The position numbers and the translations under genes were made by a program. A DNA stretch of 44,721 nt from GCA-020356105 sp041602815 (GTDB lineage: Bacteria; Pseudomonadota; Alphaproteobacteria; UBA8366; JADFVY01): positions 1-44,721 of the forward strand of contig JBFIFO010000008.1 of assembly GCA_041602815.1 (NCBI GenBank). The letters are read 5' to 3'. Position 1 is the first letter of the stretch. Each line of letters starts with the position of its first letter. Shown here piece by piece: positions 9,486-17,695 of the stretch. The notes beneath the pieces are model-generated. The model ran no database searches and was not told the origin of the DNA. It was given only the letters and a program-made list of their open reading frames with translations.

Positions 9486-9928
9486 CCTGACGCGATTCCG
9501 GCGTGGCCGGTGGCGCGGCCCGCTGTGCGCCGGCAACCGGCGCCGCGGCATTTTGCCGCATCGCACCATCGACAACCGGCCGGTGGCTCCCGGGCGGTGG
9601 GGGGTGATTTTAACAAGCCTCTGTAAATCGGTCGAAAAACCTGTTATATTATTACCTGCGTAGCGAGCGAGGAAAACGTTCGCCCGTTCCGCAGGGCGGT
9701 ATTCGGGCGGGGTGGTCCCTGCATTACATGAGCGGCTGGAGTGGTCGCGGGCCGGGGCGGTATGCCGGCGGCTCGCGGGGGTCGGCGTCAAGTGCGCTGG
9801 CACAGGAGAGGTCGTGCACTCTGAACCGTCATTACTGCGGCATTCCCGATTGCCGCGGGGGCAGGACCGGTTACCCGCGGCCCGGAGGCCGGGTTGACGA
9901 CACGTAATTCAAGGGGCTTACGAACTAC
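9486..9928. other. 443-bp intergenic region before carD
   Basis: No convincing gene. A hairpin, GCGGCA (9545-9550) with TGCCGC (9554-9559), could end fdxA transcripts but has no T-run. From about 9605 to 9660 there is an AT-rich island, out of keeping with the flanks, containing the predicted carD promoter. The rest would be a leader of roughly 270 nt. A 61-codon frame at 9712-9897 inside it has no recognisable protein features or ribosome site and was not called. Confidence 0.6.
9642..9650 (+). promoter_or_regulatory. Extended -10 promoter, likely for carD
   Basis: TG-T-TATATT at 9642-9650 is an extended -10 element inside the AT-rich island. The hexamer 17 bp upstream (TGTAAA, 9622-9627) is a poor -35, which fits an extended -10 promoter. 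Transcription would start near 9657. Confidence 0.45.
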
Positions 9929-10435
9929 ATGAGCGGGACTATTGACGCGTTGAAGTTTCGCGGCGGCGAATGGGTGGTCTATCCGACCCACGGGGTCGGC
10001 AAGGTGGCCGGTATCGAGGAGGCGGAGATCGCCGGCTGCCGGCTGGAGCTGATCGTTATCCATTTCGACAAGGATCGCATGACGCTGCGTATTCCGGTCG
10101 CCAAGGCCCGGAATTCTGGGCTGCGTCCGCTGTCGTCGCGCGACCAGATGAAGAGCGCATTGAAGACGCTGAAGGGCCGCAGCCGCGTCAAGCGGACCAT
10201 GTGGAGCCGACGCGCGCAGGAGTACGAGGCGAAGATCAATTCAGGGGATCCGGTGTCGATCGCCGAAGTGGTGCGCGACCTGCACCGCAACGCCGACCAG
10301 CCGGACCAGTCGTACAGCGAACGCCAGATCTACCAGGCGGCGCTCGATCGCCTGGTGCGCGAGTTCGCGGCGGTCGAGAACCTCGACGAGAACGCCGCGA
10401 CGGAGAAACTGGAGGCGATGCTCAAAGCGGCCTGA
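9929..10435 (+). CDS. carD: CarD family transcriptional regulator
   Basis: A 168-residue protein. The N-terminal RNA-polymerase-interaction domain starts with FRGGEWVVYPTHGVGKVAGI and continues through a five-stranded barrel (HFDKDRMTLRIPVAKA). The C-terminal helical domain carries the DNA-binding segment (MWSRRAQEYEAKINSGD, then VVRDLHR). CarD/CdnL proteins bind the RNA polymerase beta subunit and stabilise open complexes at weak promoters; in alphaproteobacteria they support rRNA and growth-related genes. The length is normal for the class. The ATG at 9929 was chosen because it starts directly before the conserved barrel. Confidence 0.92.
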   Translation: MSGTIDALKFRGGEWVVYPTHGVGKVAGIEEAEIAGCRLELIVIHFDKDRMTLRIPVAKARNSGLRPLSSRDQMKSALKTLKGRSRVKRTMWSRRAQEYEAKINSGDPVSIAEVVRDLHRNADQPDQSYSERQIYQAALDRLVREFAAVENLDENAATEKLEAMLKAA

Positions 10436-10444
10436 CGGCGGCTC

Positions 10445-10464
10445 CGCGCCCGTTCGCGGGCGCG
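10445..10464 (+). terminator. Stem-loop with TTCG loop after carD
   Basis: CGCGCCCG (10445-10452), TTCG loop, CGGGCGCG (10457-10464): a perfect 8-bp stem with a UUCG loop only 9 bp after the carD stop and 30 bp before the next gene. There is no T-run, so it may be a partial terminator, an mRNA-stabilising hairpin, or may hold down the downstream start. Confidence 0.45.
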
Positions 10465-10494
10465 CCACCGCTGCGGCGCCGACGGCCCGAGTTC

Positions 10495-11301
10495 ATGCGA
10501 GACCAGACATCCATTGCCGAAATCCGCGGAGCCTCGCGGATCTGGGCGGTGGGTGCCGTACATGGCGAATCCGCGCGCTTGAAGTCCCTGCATGCGCAGC
10601 TCGAGCCGCGCATCGAGCGGCGCGACGCGCTCGTCTATCTCGGCAACTATCTCGGATACGGCCCGGACGTTGCCGGGACCGTCGAGGAGCTCGTGGACTT
10701 CCGGCGGCGTGTGCTGGCCCATCCGCCGCTGCGCGTGGCGGCCGACATCGTGCATTTGCGCGGCAGCCAGGAGGAGATGTGGCAGAAGCTGCTGCAGCTG
10801 CAGTTCGCGAGCGACCCGCGGGCAATCCTGAGCTGGGTGCTGTCGCGCGGCGTCGCGGCCACGCTGAAGGCTTATGACGGCGACCCCGACGCCGGGGCGC
10901 GCGCCGCGGCGGGCGGGGCAACGATCTTGAACGACTGGACCCGGACATTGCGCGAGGCCGTGCGCCGCCATCCGGGGCACGATGCGTTCTTCTCGGGCCT
11001 CAAGCGTGCGGCGGTCAGTACCGGCGGCAGCGAACTGCTGTTCGTCAACTGCGGAATCGACATCGAGCGGCCGCTGGCGGCGCAGAGCGATGCGTTCTGG
11101 TGGGCCGGACGCAGCTTCAACGACGTCGTCGCGCCGTACGAATCGTTTTGTCGGGTCGTCCGCGGCTACGACCCCGAACACGGCGGGTTCGCCGAAACCC
11201 CCTTCACCGCCACGGTCGATGGCGGATGCGGCTTCGGCGGGACATTGGCCGCGGCCTGCTTCGCGCCGACGGGCGACATCGTCGAACGAATCGAGGCCTG
11301 A
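10495..11301 (+). CDS. Metallophosphoesterase-fold protein with lost metal ligands
   Basis: A 268-residue protein that follows the layout of ApaH/PrpE-type serine/threonine phosphatases, but each metal-ligand motif is altered. GDIHG becomes GAVHG (in IWAVGAVHGES), GDYVDRG becomes GNYLGYG (LVYLGNYLGYGPD), and GNHE becomes RGSQE (VHLRGSQEEM). Later parts keep the family look: LLFVNCGID, where active members have a HAG(I/L) stretch, and VRGYDPEHGG, where they have GH(T/D)P. It is therefore probably a binding or regulatory pseudo-enzyme. It sits between carD and rpoH on the same strand. The ATG at 10495 has no strong ribosome site but directly precedes the conserved region. Confidence 0.7.
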   Translation: MRDQTSIAEIRGASRIWAVGAVHGESARLKSLHAQLEPRIERRDALVYLGNYLGYGPDVAGTVEELVDFRRRVLAHPPLRVAADIVHLRGSQEEMWQKLLQLQFASDPRAILSWVLSRGVAATLKAYDGDPDAGARAAAGGATILNDWTRTLREAVRRHPGHDAFFSGLKRAAVSTGGSELLFVNCGIDIERPLAAQSDAFWWAGRSFNDVVAPYESFCRVVRGYDPEHGGFAETPFTATVDGGCGFGGTLAAACFAPTGDIVERIEA

Positions 11302-11362
11302 ACGCGCATCCAGGGGCGGCGCGACAAGCCGCCCGGCATACGCGTGGGGCGATCAAAAAAAG

Positions 11363-11393
11363 TTGACTGGCGTACTGTGTTTTTTGCTATGAT
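11363..11393 (+). promoter_or_regulatory. Predicted promoter of rpoH
   Basis: TTGACT (11363-11368) and TATGAT (11388-11393) are good -35 and -10 matches 19 bp apart. TG-C directly precedes the -10 (11385-11387), giving an extended -10. The element is in an AT-rich stretch 70-100 bp before the rpoH start. A CGTA at 11371-11374 with GATCA at 11351-11355 resembles a degraded ECF11 site overlapping it. Confidence 0.6.
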
Positions 11394-11461
11394 TATTACG
11401 CTAATCTACAGTGTTTAGACCAATTCGGAGAGGACCGCCCGGCGGCATTGCGGCGACAACA

Positions 11462-12346
11462 ATGGCCCATATCGACGATCCCAAAACCCAGCGTGCAAAT
11501 CTGAATTTCATCAAGACCTCGATGAAGGAGCCGCTGCTTGCGCGCGAGCGCGAGTTCGAGCTCGCACGCCGCTGGCGCGAGGAGGGCGACGAAATGGCAC
11601 TGCACGAGCTGGTCCGCAGCTACATGCGGCTGGTCGTCAGCACCGCCTCCCGGTTCCGCAATTACGGCCTGCCGATGGGCGATCTCGTGCAGGAAGGCAA
11701 TGTCGGATTGATGCAGGCCGCTGCCCGATTCGAGCCGCAGCGCGAGGTGCGGTTCTCGACCTACGCCACGTGGTGGATCCGGTCGGCCATGCAGGACTAT
11801 GTCCTGCGCAACTGGTCGATCGTGCGGACCGGCACGACGGCGGCGCAGAAGTCGCTGTTCTTCAACCTGAGGCGCCTGCGCGCGCGCATCGACGATTCGA
11901 TGGGCGCGCGGTTGAGCGACGAGGGCCGCCGCACCATTGCCGAGGAGTTGAACGTCGATGTCGGCGAGGTCGAATCGATGGAGGTGCGTCTCAGCGGCAT
12001 CGATCAGTCGCTGAATGCGCCGCTGTCCGATTCATCCGACGACGACTGGATGGATTTCCTGCCGGACTCCGGCCCCAGCCCCGAGACCGTTGCCATCGGC
12101 ATGCGCGATGCCGAAACACGGTCGCGCTGGCTCGCCGAGGCGCTGCGCGAGCTGAGCCCGCGCGAGCAGACGATCATCCGCCAGCGGCGGCTGACGGACG
12201 AGGGCGCCACGCTCGAGGAGCTGGGCCGCGAACTCGGGGTCAGCAAGGAACGCGTCCGCCAGCTTGAAAGCCGTGCCCTCGGCAAGCTGAAGGACTCCAT
12301 GCTGCGCCGCGTTCAGGCGCCGCGCGACCTCCTGTTCGAGACCTGA
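11462..12346 (+). CDS. rpoH: RNA polymerase sigma-32 type factor RpoH
   Basis: 294 residues from the ATG at 11462; a GTG 51 bp upstream is an alternative. It has sigma-70 region 2 (DLVQEGNVGLMQAAARFEP and FSTYATWWIRSAMQDYVL), the RpoH box QKSLFFNLR at residues 129-137 that defines heat-shock sigma factors, and region 4 with a helix-turn-helix (TLEELGRELGVSKERVRQ). It directs heat-shock and oxidative-stress genes. Alphaproteobacteria often have two RpoH paralogues; in Rhodobacter, RpoHII belongs to the singlet-oxygen response, but which paralogue this is cannot be told here. It ends 6 bp before the stop of the convergent M48 gene. Confidence 0.93.
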   Translation: MAHIDDPKTQRANLNFIKTSMKEPLLAREREFELARRWREEGDEMALHELVRSYMRLVVSTASRFRNYGLPMGDLVQEGNVGLMQAAARFEPQREVRFSTYATWWIRSAMQDYVLRNWSIVRTGTTAAQKSLFFNLRRLRARIDDSMGARLSDEGRRTIAEELNVDVGEVESMEVRLSGIDQSLNAPLSDSSDDDWMDFLPDSGPSPETVAIGMRDAETRSRWLAEALRELSPREQTIIRQRRLTDEGATLEELGRELGVSKERVRQLESRALGKLKDSMLRRVQAPRDLLFET

Positions 12347-12352
12347 CCAGCC

Positions 12353-13822
12353 CTAGTTCCTGACAAGCTTGACGAGGCGACCCGGGCGCACCTCCGGCCG
12401 GTCGCCGAGGTCGTTGAGAATCGCAAAACGCTCCGCCGCGTGGTCGGCAAAGGCATTGCGCCGGACCAGCGTGTCGAACGTGTCCCCCGCGCCGGTGGCC
12501 ACCACGCGCAGGCGCAGGGGATGCAGCGCCGCAGCCTCCGGCTCATCCAGAGTGCGGAAGCTGTACGTCGCCTGGCGCATGCCCTCGCTCAACCGGTTGG
12601 TCAGCTCCGCCGGCGACATGAACAGGAAGCGGTAGACGGTGCCCGGCCCGCTGCGCACCGCGACGAGGCGATAGTCGACGGGCCCCTGCTTGGTGTCGCC
12701 GCGCAGCCAGCCGGTTGCGGCCTCCAGCCCGTCGATCGCGAATTCGCGCACGTCTTCGAGCTCGATGCCGCCGGCCCAGACGCCCGTGAGGTACTCGACG
12801 ACCGGCCCGGTCACGAGCAGGCGCGACGGCTCGAACAGGATGGCGGCACCGCCGGGACCGAGCGCCGTGACCCGGCGGCTGTCGGCATAGAGCGTGTAAC
12901 CCGTGGGAACCGTGAAGGCGATGCGGCGGATCGGATGCGCGTAGGTCTGGCCGATCACGAACCCGTATTCGCGTCGGTTGCCGTAGAGCAGTCCGTCGAT
13001 GGCGCCGAGATAGGCGGTCTCGCCGACGAACCCCGGCGGGTCGTTCAGGCCGGCGATCAGGGCCGCGGCCTGCTCGATCCGTGCGCCGGTGAGCGGGTGG
13101 GTCGAAGAATAGCCGTGGGAATTGCGCTGCGCGTCGCTGAGGCCGGCGATGCGGGCTTCCAGGTCGCGCTGCGCATTGAGTTTGCCGAGGAACCCTGTCA
13201 AGCCCCGCGGGTCGTACCCGGCGGCGATGAGATACCGCAGGCCGAGCCGGTCCGCCTCGAGTTCCTGGTCCTGGGTAAAGCCGCCGAACGCAAGCCGGAT
13301 GCCGACCGCGGCGGTGTCACCGAGTACCGGCAGCTCGAAGTCGCACCCGATCGTGGCGCAGATCCGTTCTTCCGCCTTCATGCCGCTGAGCCGCCGGGCA
13401 CCGTGGCGCGCGTTGATGTGCGCCAGCTCGTGGCTCAGCACGCTGGCCAGTTCGGCCTCGCTGCTGGCCAGCGCCAGCAGCCCGCGGGTCACGTAGACAT
13501 AGCCGCCCGGCAGCGCGAAGGCATTGACCGACGGGGAGTCCAGGACCGTGAAGCGATACTCGAACTGCTGCAGCTCCGTGACCTTTCCGATCCGCCGTCC
13601 GACCGCCTCGACATAGGCGGCGAAGGCCGGGTCGTAGTAGACGCCGCCGAACTCCGCCAGCACCTGGGGGTGCGACTTGCGGCCGATCTCCTTTTCCTCG
13701 TCGGTCGAGACCACCATGAAGTCGATCTTGCCGGTCGCGGGGTTGATGGCGCAGCCGCCGACCGCCCACGATAGCAGTGCGGCCAGACAGGCAAGACAGG
13801 AGCGTACCGGCAGTCGGATCAT
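12353..13822 (-). CDS. M48 family metallopeptidase lipoprotein with LysM-like C-terminus (copy 2)
   Basis: A 489-residue protein. The signal peptide ends in a lipobox (AVGGC, lipidated Cys24), followed by AINPATG as in its neighbour. The zinc site HELAH is at residues 131-135 and the third ligand region is QELEADRLG. The domain resembles BepA/Oma1-type periplasmic proteases that control outer-membrane protein assembly. The C-terminal ~50 residues (VATGAGDTFDTLVRRN, then NDLGDRPEVRPGRLVKLV) form a LysM-like module that may bind peptidoglycan. The start overlaps the stop of copy 1 by 4 bp (ATGA), so the two are co-translated. The two proteins have the same length. Confidence 0.88.
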   Translation of the reverse strand: MIRLPVRSCLACLAALLSWAVGGCAINPATGKIDFMVVSTDEEKEIGRKSHPQVLAEFGGVYYDPAFAAYVEAVGRRIGKVTELQQFEYRFTVLDSPSVNAFALPGGYVYVTRGLLALASSEAELASVLSHELAHINARHGARRLSGMKAEERICATIGCDFELPVLGDTAAVGIRLAFGGFTQDQELEADRLGLRYLIAAGYDPRGLTGFLGKLNAQRDLEARIAGLSDAQRNSHGYSSTHPLTGARIEQAAALIAGLNDPPGFVGETAYLGAIDGLLYGNRREYGFVIGQTYAHPIRRIAFTVPTGYTLYADSRRVTALGPGGAAILFEPSRLLVTGPVVEYLTGVWAGGIELEDVREFAIDGLEAATGWLRGDTKQGPVDYRLVAVRSGPGTVYRFLFMSPAELTNRLSEGMRQATYSFRTLDEPEAAALHPLRLRVVATGAGDTFDTLVRRNAFADHAAERFAILNDLGDRPEVRPGRLVKLVRN

Positions 13823-15288
13823 TGCCCTAGGACCAGCTTGACCCTTTCCCCAACCCGCAGCGGCTGGTCCGCGCGAAGTCCGTTGAGGACGAGAAACCGT
13901 TCCTGCGGCAGCGATTCGAACGGTGACCGCTGCGCCAACCCGTACACGGTGTCGCCGCTGCGGACGTCGACGACATGGATCCGCCAGGGTCGCGCGGCGG
14001 CCGCCTCTGCCGGGCTGAGCGGGCGCAGGCTGAATAGCGTCTGGCGGAACGCGCCGGGCAGCGGCGTGGCTGCCTCGCGCGGTGCCGCGCCGACGAAGCG
14101 ATAGATCCGCCCCGCATCGAACCGCACAGCGGCAAGGCGCAACTCCAGCGTCCCGCCACGGACCTCCAGCGTCGTGCGCGCGGTGGCCGCGGCCATGCCG
14201 TTCATGGTAACCGGCGAGAGCTCGTCGAGGGTCAGCTGCTTGGCCCACTCCTCGGCGATGTAGCCGGCCATCGTGCCGCCGTACGGCTTGTCGGCGGCAT
14301 CGAACTGGATGAGCATCTTCGCCGGGTGCGTGGCGATGGCGGCGTCGGGCAGGCTTTTGAGCGTAAAACCATCGGGCACTTCGAAGCGATAGCGCTGCAC
14401 GGGATGAATGAACAACCGGCCGCGCGCCAGCCCGTGATGCGGCGAGTCGCCGTAAACCATGGTGTCGATGCGGCTGAGATAGCCGTCCCGGTCGATCGTC
14501 CCCTGCCCCGCCGTCGCGCCGGCAAGCTGCATGGCCTGGCGGACGCGCTCCACCGTGCGTGGATGGGTCGACATGATGTCCCTGCCATCGACTTCGTCAG
14601 GATCCCGGCCGGCCAACCGCGCCTCCAGCCGGCTGTTCTCGCGCATCTTCGACAGGAAGCTCGTCATCCCGGCCGGGTCGTATCCGGCGCGGCTGATGTA
14701 GCGCACGCCCAGACGGTCGGCCTCCAGCTCCTGCTCGCGCGAGAATGGCTGGACGAAGGTCAGGCTGCCGATGCCGGCAACGACGTTGCCCACGGTCTCG
14801 CTACCGGTGACCGCGCCGAGCAGGCCGGCGAGCCCGCCGACGATAAGGCCGCGGCTATAGCGCTGCGCCGCGTGGCGGGCCACGACATGTCCCAGCTCGT
14901 GGCCGAGGACGCCGGCGAGTTCGGCCTCGTCGCCGGCCAGCGCCATCAACCCGCGGGTGATGTAGACATAGCCGCCCGGCAGCGCGAAGGCGTTGACCAC
15001 CGGGCTGTCGAGGACCGTGAAGGTATAGCTCTGGTCGGGCTGTTCGGTGGCTTTTGCGACGCGGCCGCCGACCACGGCCGCATACTGCGTGATCCGGGTA
15101 TCGTCGTACACCCCGCCGAATTCCTTGACCACCTCGGGATGCAGCTCGGCGCCGCGGCGGCGCTCGTCCTGCGGCGACATCAGCATCAGGTTGCGCTGGC
15201 CGGTCGCCGGGTTGATCGCGCAGCCGGCCGCGCCCAGCGCCAGCGCCGAACAGGACAGGCCGCAGAAATGTCGCCGCGTAAGTTCCAT
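13819..15288 (-). CDS. M48 family metallopeptidase lipoprotein with LysM-like C-terminus (copy 1)
   Basis: A 489-residue protein. The N-terminus TRRHFCG followed by a hydrophobic stretch and LGAAGC suggests a Tat-exported lipoprotein with lipidated Cys23. The zinc motif HELGH is at residues 130-134, and the second motif EQELEADRLG supplies the third ligand near residue 189. A glycine-rich insert (residues 146-175) is specific to this copy. A region rich in beta-strand pattern follows, and then a LysM-like module (VRSGDTVYGLAQRSPF). A role as outer-membrane quality-control protease is inferred from BepA-like relatives. It is the first gene of the tandem pair and is divergent from the nuclease gene. 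Confidence 0.9.
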   Translation of the reverse strand: MELTRRHFCGLSCSALALGAAGCAINPATGQRNLMLMSPQDERRRGAELHPEVVKEFGGVYDDTRITQYAAVVGGRVAKATEQPDQSYTFTVLDSPVVNAFALPGGYVYITRGLMALAGDEAELAGVLGHELGHVVARHAAQRYSRGLIVGGLAGLLGAVTGSETVGNVVAGIGSLTFVQPFSREQELEADRLGVRYISRAGYDPAGMTSFLSKMRENSRLEARLAGRDPDEVDGRDIMSTHPRTVERVRQAMQLAGATAGQGTIDRDGYLSRIDTMVYGDSPHHGLARGRLFIHPVQRYRFEVPDGFTLKSLPDAAIATHPAKMLIQFDAADKPYGGTMAGYIAEEWAKQLTLDELSPVTMNGMAAATARTTLEVRGGTLELRLAAVRFDAGRIYRFVGAAPREAATPLPGAFRQTLFSLRPLSPAEAAAARPWRIHVVDVRSGDTVYGLAQRSPFESLPQERFLVLNGLRADQPLRVGERVKLVLGQ

Positions 15289-15484
15289 TGTCGTTCCTTC
15301 GCAATCGTTGCGCCGGCGGCGCGGTCGCCGGTTTCCAATACGACATTGCGGCCGCGAGGCGCGATAGCAAGGCGAAACTTACCCGATCGGTCGTTAAATT
15401 TCTGCCGCCCTGCCCCGGCTTTTCGTATCGGCGAGGCTGCGATAGGGTCGCAGACCGACATTCATGGTGGAAGGGAAGGCACGG

Positions 15485-16294
15485 ATGGCCACGGGTCGGG
15501 CATTCCTGCTCGGATTCATCGTCGCGGCGGCGCTGGCGTTCAACGGCCCGCCCGGACGCGCCAATTCCGACGTGCCGCCCCGCGGGCTCGCGGATGGCGG
15601 GCAGGCCCGCGTCGCCGAGGTCATCGACGGCGACACCGTGCTGCTGGCAGACGGTCGCGAGGTGCGGCTCGTCGGCATCCAGGCGCCCAAGCTCCCGCTC
15701 GGCCGCAGGAACTTCCGCAAATGGCCGCTGGCCGATCGCGCGAAATCCGCGCTGGCAGCGCTGACCGCCGGTCGTGTCGTATTGCTTTACTTTGGGGGAC
15801 AGCGGGTCGACCGCCACAGCCGGCTGCTCGCCCACCTGGTGCTCGACGACGGGCGCTGGGTGCAGCGAGTCCTGCTGTCGCAGGGACTCGCCCGCGTGTA
15901 CAGCTTTGCCGACAACCGGGCGCTGGTGGCCGAGATGCTGGCGGCGGAGCGTGCGGCGAGAGAGGCGCGTGTGGGAATCTGGCGCCATCCCTTCTACGCC
16001 GTCCGCTCGTCCGCCGACGTGGCACGGGATATCGGCACCTTCCAGCTTGTCGAGGGGCGGGTCGTCGACGCGGCGCGGGTTCGGGGCACCACCTATCTGA
16101 ATTTCGGCGCGGACTGGCGGAGCGATTTCACCGTCGTCGTCGCCGGCGCGGATCGCGCGGCCTTCGAAGACGCCGGTTTCGACCTGCTGGCGCTCAAGGG
16201 CCGTATCGTCCGCGTGCGCGGTTGGCTGGACAGGCGCAATGGCCCTATGATCGCCGCGACGCACCCGGAACAGATCGAGGTGCTGACGGACTAG
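15485..16294 (+). CDS. Thermonuclease (SNase-like) family protein, exported
   Basis: A 269-residue protein with an N-terminal hydrophobic signal. The SNase barrel shows VAEVIDGDTVLLADGREV with the metal-binding Asp, then VRLVGIQAPKL, DRHSRLLAHLVLDD and GLARVYSF. In active nucleases the sequence after the VGIxAPE position has a catalytic Glu, and the second catalytic Arg lies in DRYGR; here these read APK and DRHSR, so activity may be reduced. The C-terminal ~90 residues look like a second OB-type domain (LVEGRVVDAARVRG). A GGAAGGGAAGG ribosome site supports the ATG at 15485 over an upstream ATG at 15464. It is followed after 7 bp by the peptidase gene. Confidence 0.82.
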   Translation: MATGRAFLLGFIVAAALAFNGPPGRANSDVPPRGLADGGQARVAEVIDGDTVLLADGREVRLVGIQAPKLPLGRRNFRKWPLADRAKSALAALTAGRVVLLYFGGQRVDRHSRLLAHLVLDDGRWVQRVLLSQGLARVYSFADNRALVAEMLAAERAAREARVGIWRHPFYAVRSSADVARDIGTFQLVEGRVVDAARVRGTTYLNFGADWRSDFTVVVAGADRAAFEDAGFDLLALKGRIVRVRGWLDRRNGPMIAATHPEQIEVLTD

Positions 16295-16301
16295 GCGAAC
16301 G

Positions 16302-17297
16302 ATGCGCGCACGGGACGACAACCCGCCGCCGCGCGGCCAGCGCGGAATCAGCCGGAGCCGGCTGTATCCCGAGCTCGAGCCCTATCTGTGCGGGCGCCTT
16401 GCCGTCGCGCCGCCGCACGAGCTCTACTGGGAGGAATGCGGCACGCCGGACGGCGTCCCGGCACTTTTCCTGCACGGCGGCCCGGGCGCCGGGCTAACCG
16501 ACGCCGGCCGCCGTTTCTTCGACCCCGACCACTACCGGATCGTGGCATTCGACCAGCGTGGCGCCGGCCGGTCGACGCCGCATGGCGAGCTGTCCGGCAA
16601 CGATACCGCCGCGCTGGTCGAAGACATCGAAACGCTGCGCCGGGACCGCGGCATCGACCGTTGGCTGGTGCTCGGCGGTTCCTGGGGGGCGCTGCTGGCG
16701 CTGGCCTATGCCGAGGCCTATCCGGAGCGCTGCCGCGGACTCGTGCTGCGCGGGGTCTTCCTCGGCGGGCGGGAGGAAGCGCACTGGTTTCTCTACGGCA
16801 TGCGCCGTTTCTTTCCCGAAGCCTGGCGGCTTTTCGCAGGGTTTCTGCCGGCCGCCGAGCGCGACGATTTGCTGGCCGGCTACCACCGGCGGCTCGTCGA
16901 CCCCGATCCCGGCAACCACATGCCGGCGGCACGCTCCTGGAGCCAATACGAGGCCGCGTGCTCGGCACTGGTCCCGCGCCCCGATACGCTGGGCCGCTAC
17001 GACGACGACCGGGCGGCGCTCGGCCTCGCGCGGATCGAGGCGCATTACTTCGCCAACAACTGTTTCCTGCATGAAGGCGCGCTCCTGGCGGGCGCCCGCC
17101 GCATCGCCGATATCCCGGGGGTGATCGTGCAGGGGCGCTACGACATGATCTGCCCGCCGCACAGCGCCGAACGGCTGGCCCGGGCCTGGCCCAAGGCGCG
17201 GTTCGAGATCATCGCCGATGCCGGCCATTCGGCGCTCGAGCGCGGCACCGCCGCGGCTCTGGTCGCGGCCACCGACCGCTTCAAGGCGCTGGCGTGA
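16302..17297 (+). CDS. pip: Proline iminopeptidase
   Basis: A 331-residue alpha/beta hydrolase that removes N-terminal proline from peptides in the cytoplasm. Family marks are the oxyanion-hole motif HGGPG (58-62), FDQRGAGRSTP (84-93), the nucleophile elbow GGSWG with Ser127, and a cap domain with ARSWSQYEA. The C-terminal acid and base follow in VQGRYDMICPP and DAGHSALE. Length and motifs match the S33 family closely. It forms a short operon with the nuclease gene and ends about 70 bp before the tRNA. Confidence 0.92.
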   Translation: MRARDDNPPPRGQRGISRSRLYPELEPYLCGRLAVAPPHELYWEECGTPDGVPALFLHGGPGAGLTDAGRRFFDPDHYRIVAFDQRGAGRSTPHGELSGNDTAALVEDIETLRRDRGIDRWLVLGGSWGALLALAYAEAYPERCRGLVLRGVFLGGREEAHWFLYGMRRFFPEAWRLFAGFLPAAERDDLLAGYHRRLVDPDPGNHMPAARSWSQYEAACSALVPRPDTLGRYDDDRAALGLARIEAHYFANNCFLHEGALLAGARRIADIPGVIVQGRYDMICPPHSAERLARAWPKARFEIIADAGHSALERGTAAALVAATDRFKALA

Positions 17298-17349
17298 ACA
17301 CTGCGCCGTCGCCGCCGGCCGCACGCTGGCCTGAACTCCGCCTTTGCGC

Positions 17350-17355
17350 TATACA
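17350..17355 (+). promoter_or_regulatory. Possible -10 element of the tRNA-Arg gene
   Basis: GC-TATACA (17350-17355) lies 10 bp before the mature tRNA 5' end, followed by a C-run, as in many alphaproteobacterial tRNA promoters. No clear -35 hexamer is found at the right distance. Confidence 0.35.
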
Positions 17356-17365
17356 GGCCCCCGAC

Positions 17366-17442
17366 GCGCCCGTAGCTCAGCCGGATAGAGCACAGGATTC
17401 CTAATCCTGGGGTCGCAGGTTCGAGTCCTGCCGGGCGCGCCA
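17366..17442 (+). tRNA. tRNA-Arg (anticodon CCT)
   Basis: A 77-nt cloverleaf reads out fully by hand. The acceptor stem GCGCCCG (17366-17372) pairs with CGGGCGC (17432-17438); the D stem is GCTC/GAGC; the anticodon stem CAGGA/TCCTG encloses the loop TTCCTAA with anticodon CCT; the T stem GCAGG/CCTGC encloses TTCGAGT. The discriminator base is G and CCA is encoded. It decodes AGG, a rare arginine codon in high-GC genomes. Confidence 0.96.
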
Positions 17443-17695
17443 TCTTCGCGCAAATATACGCGTGAGAGGTAACGGCAGGGGTCACGGCCCGCCAATCCGT
17501 TTGGCTTTTTGCCTAGCCTGGCTGCGCTTCAAGCGGCAGCTTGCCGCGCCCACGCGGGGCTTGGGCAACGCGGCCGTGCGACCCGGATTCAGCGCATTTT
17601 AACACTCGCCCCACACATAATGTCGCTCCTCGACAGCTGCTTGCGGCCTCTCTTGGCCGCGAGATCGGAATTGCTTATTCGTGCAAGGAAGCCCG

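Noticed and set aside
9712..9897. 61-codon frame in the carD leader
   Set aside because: No ribosome site, Arg-rich composition typical of chance frames, no family resemblance.
17443..17695. Attachment site downstream of tRNA-Arg
   Set aside because: No second copy of the tRNA 3' end and no integrase gene were found in the window.
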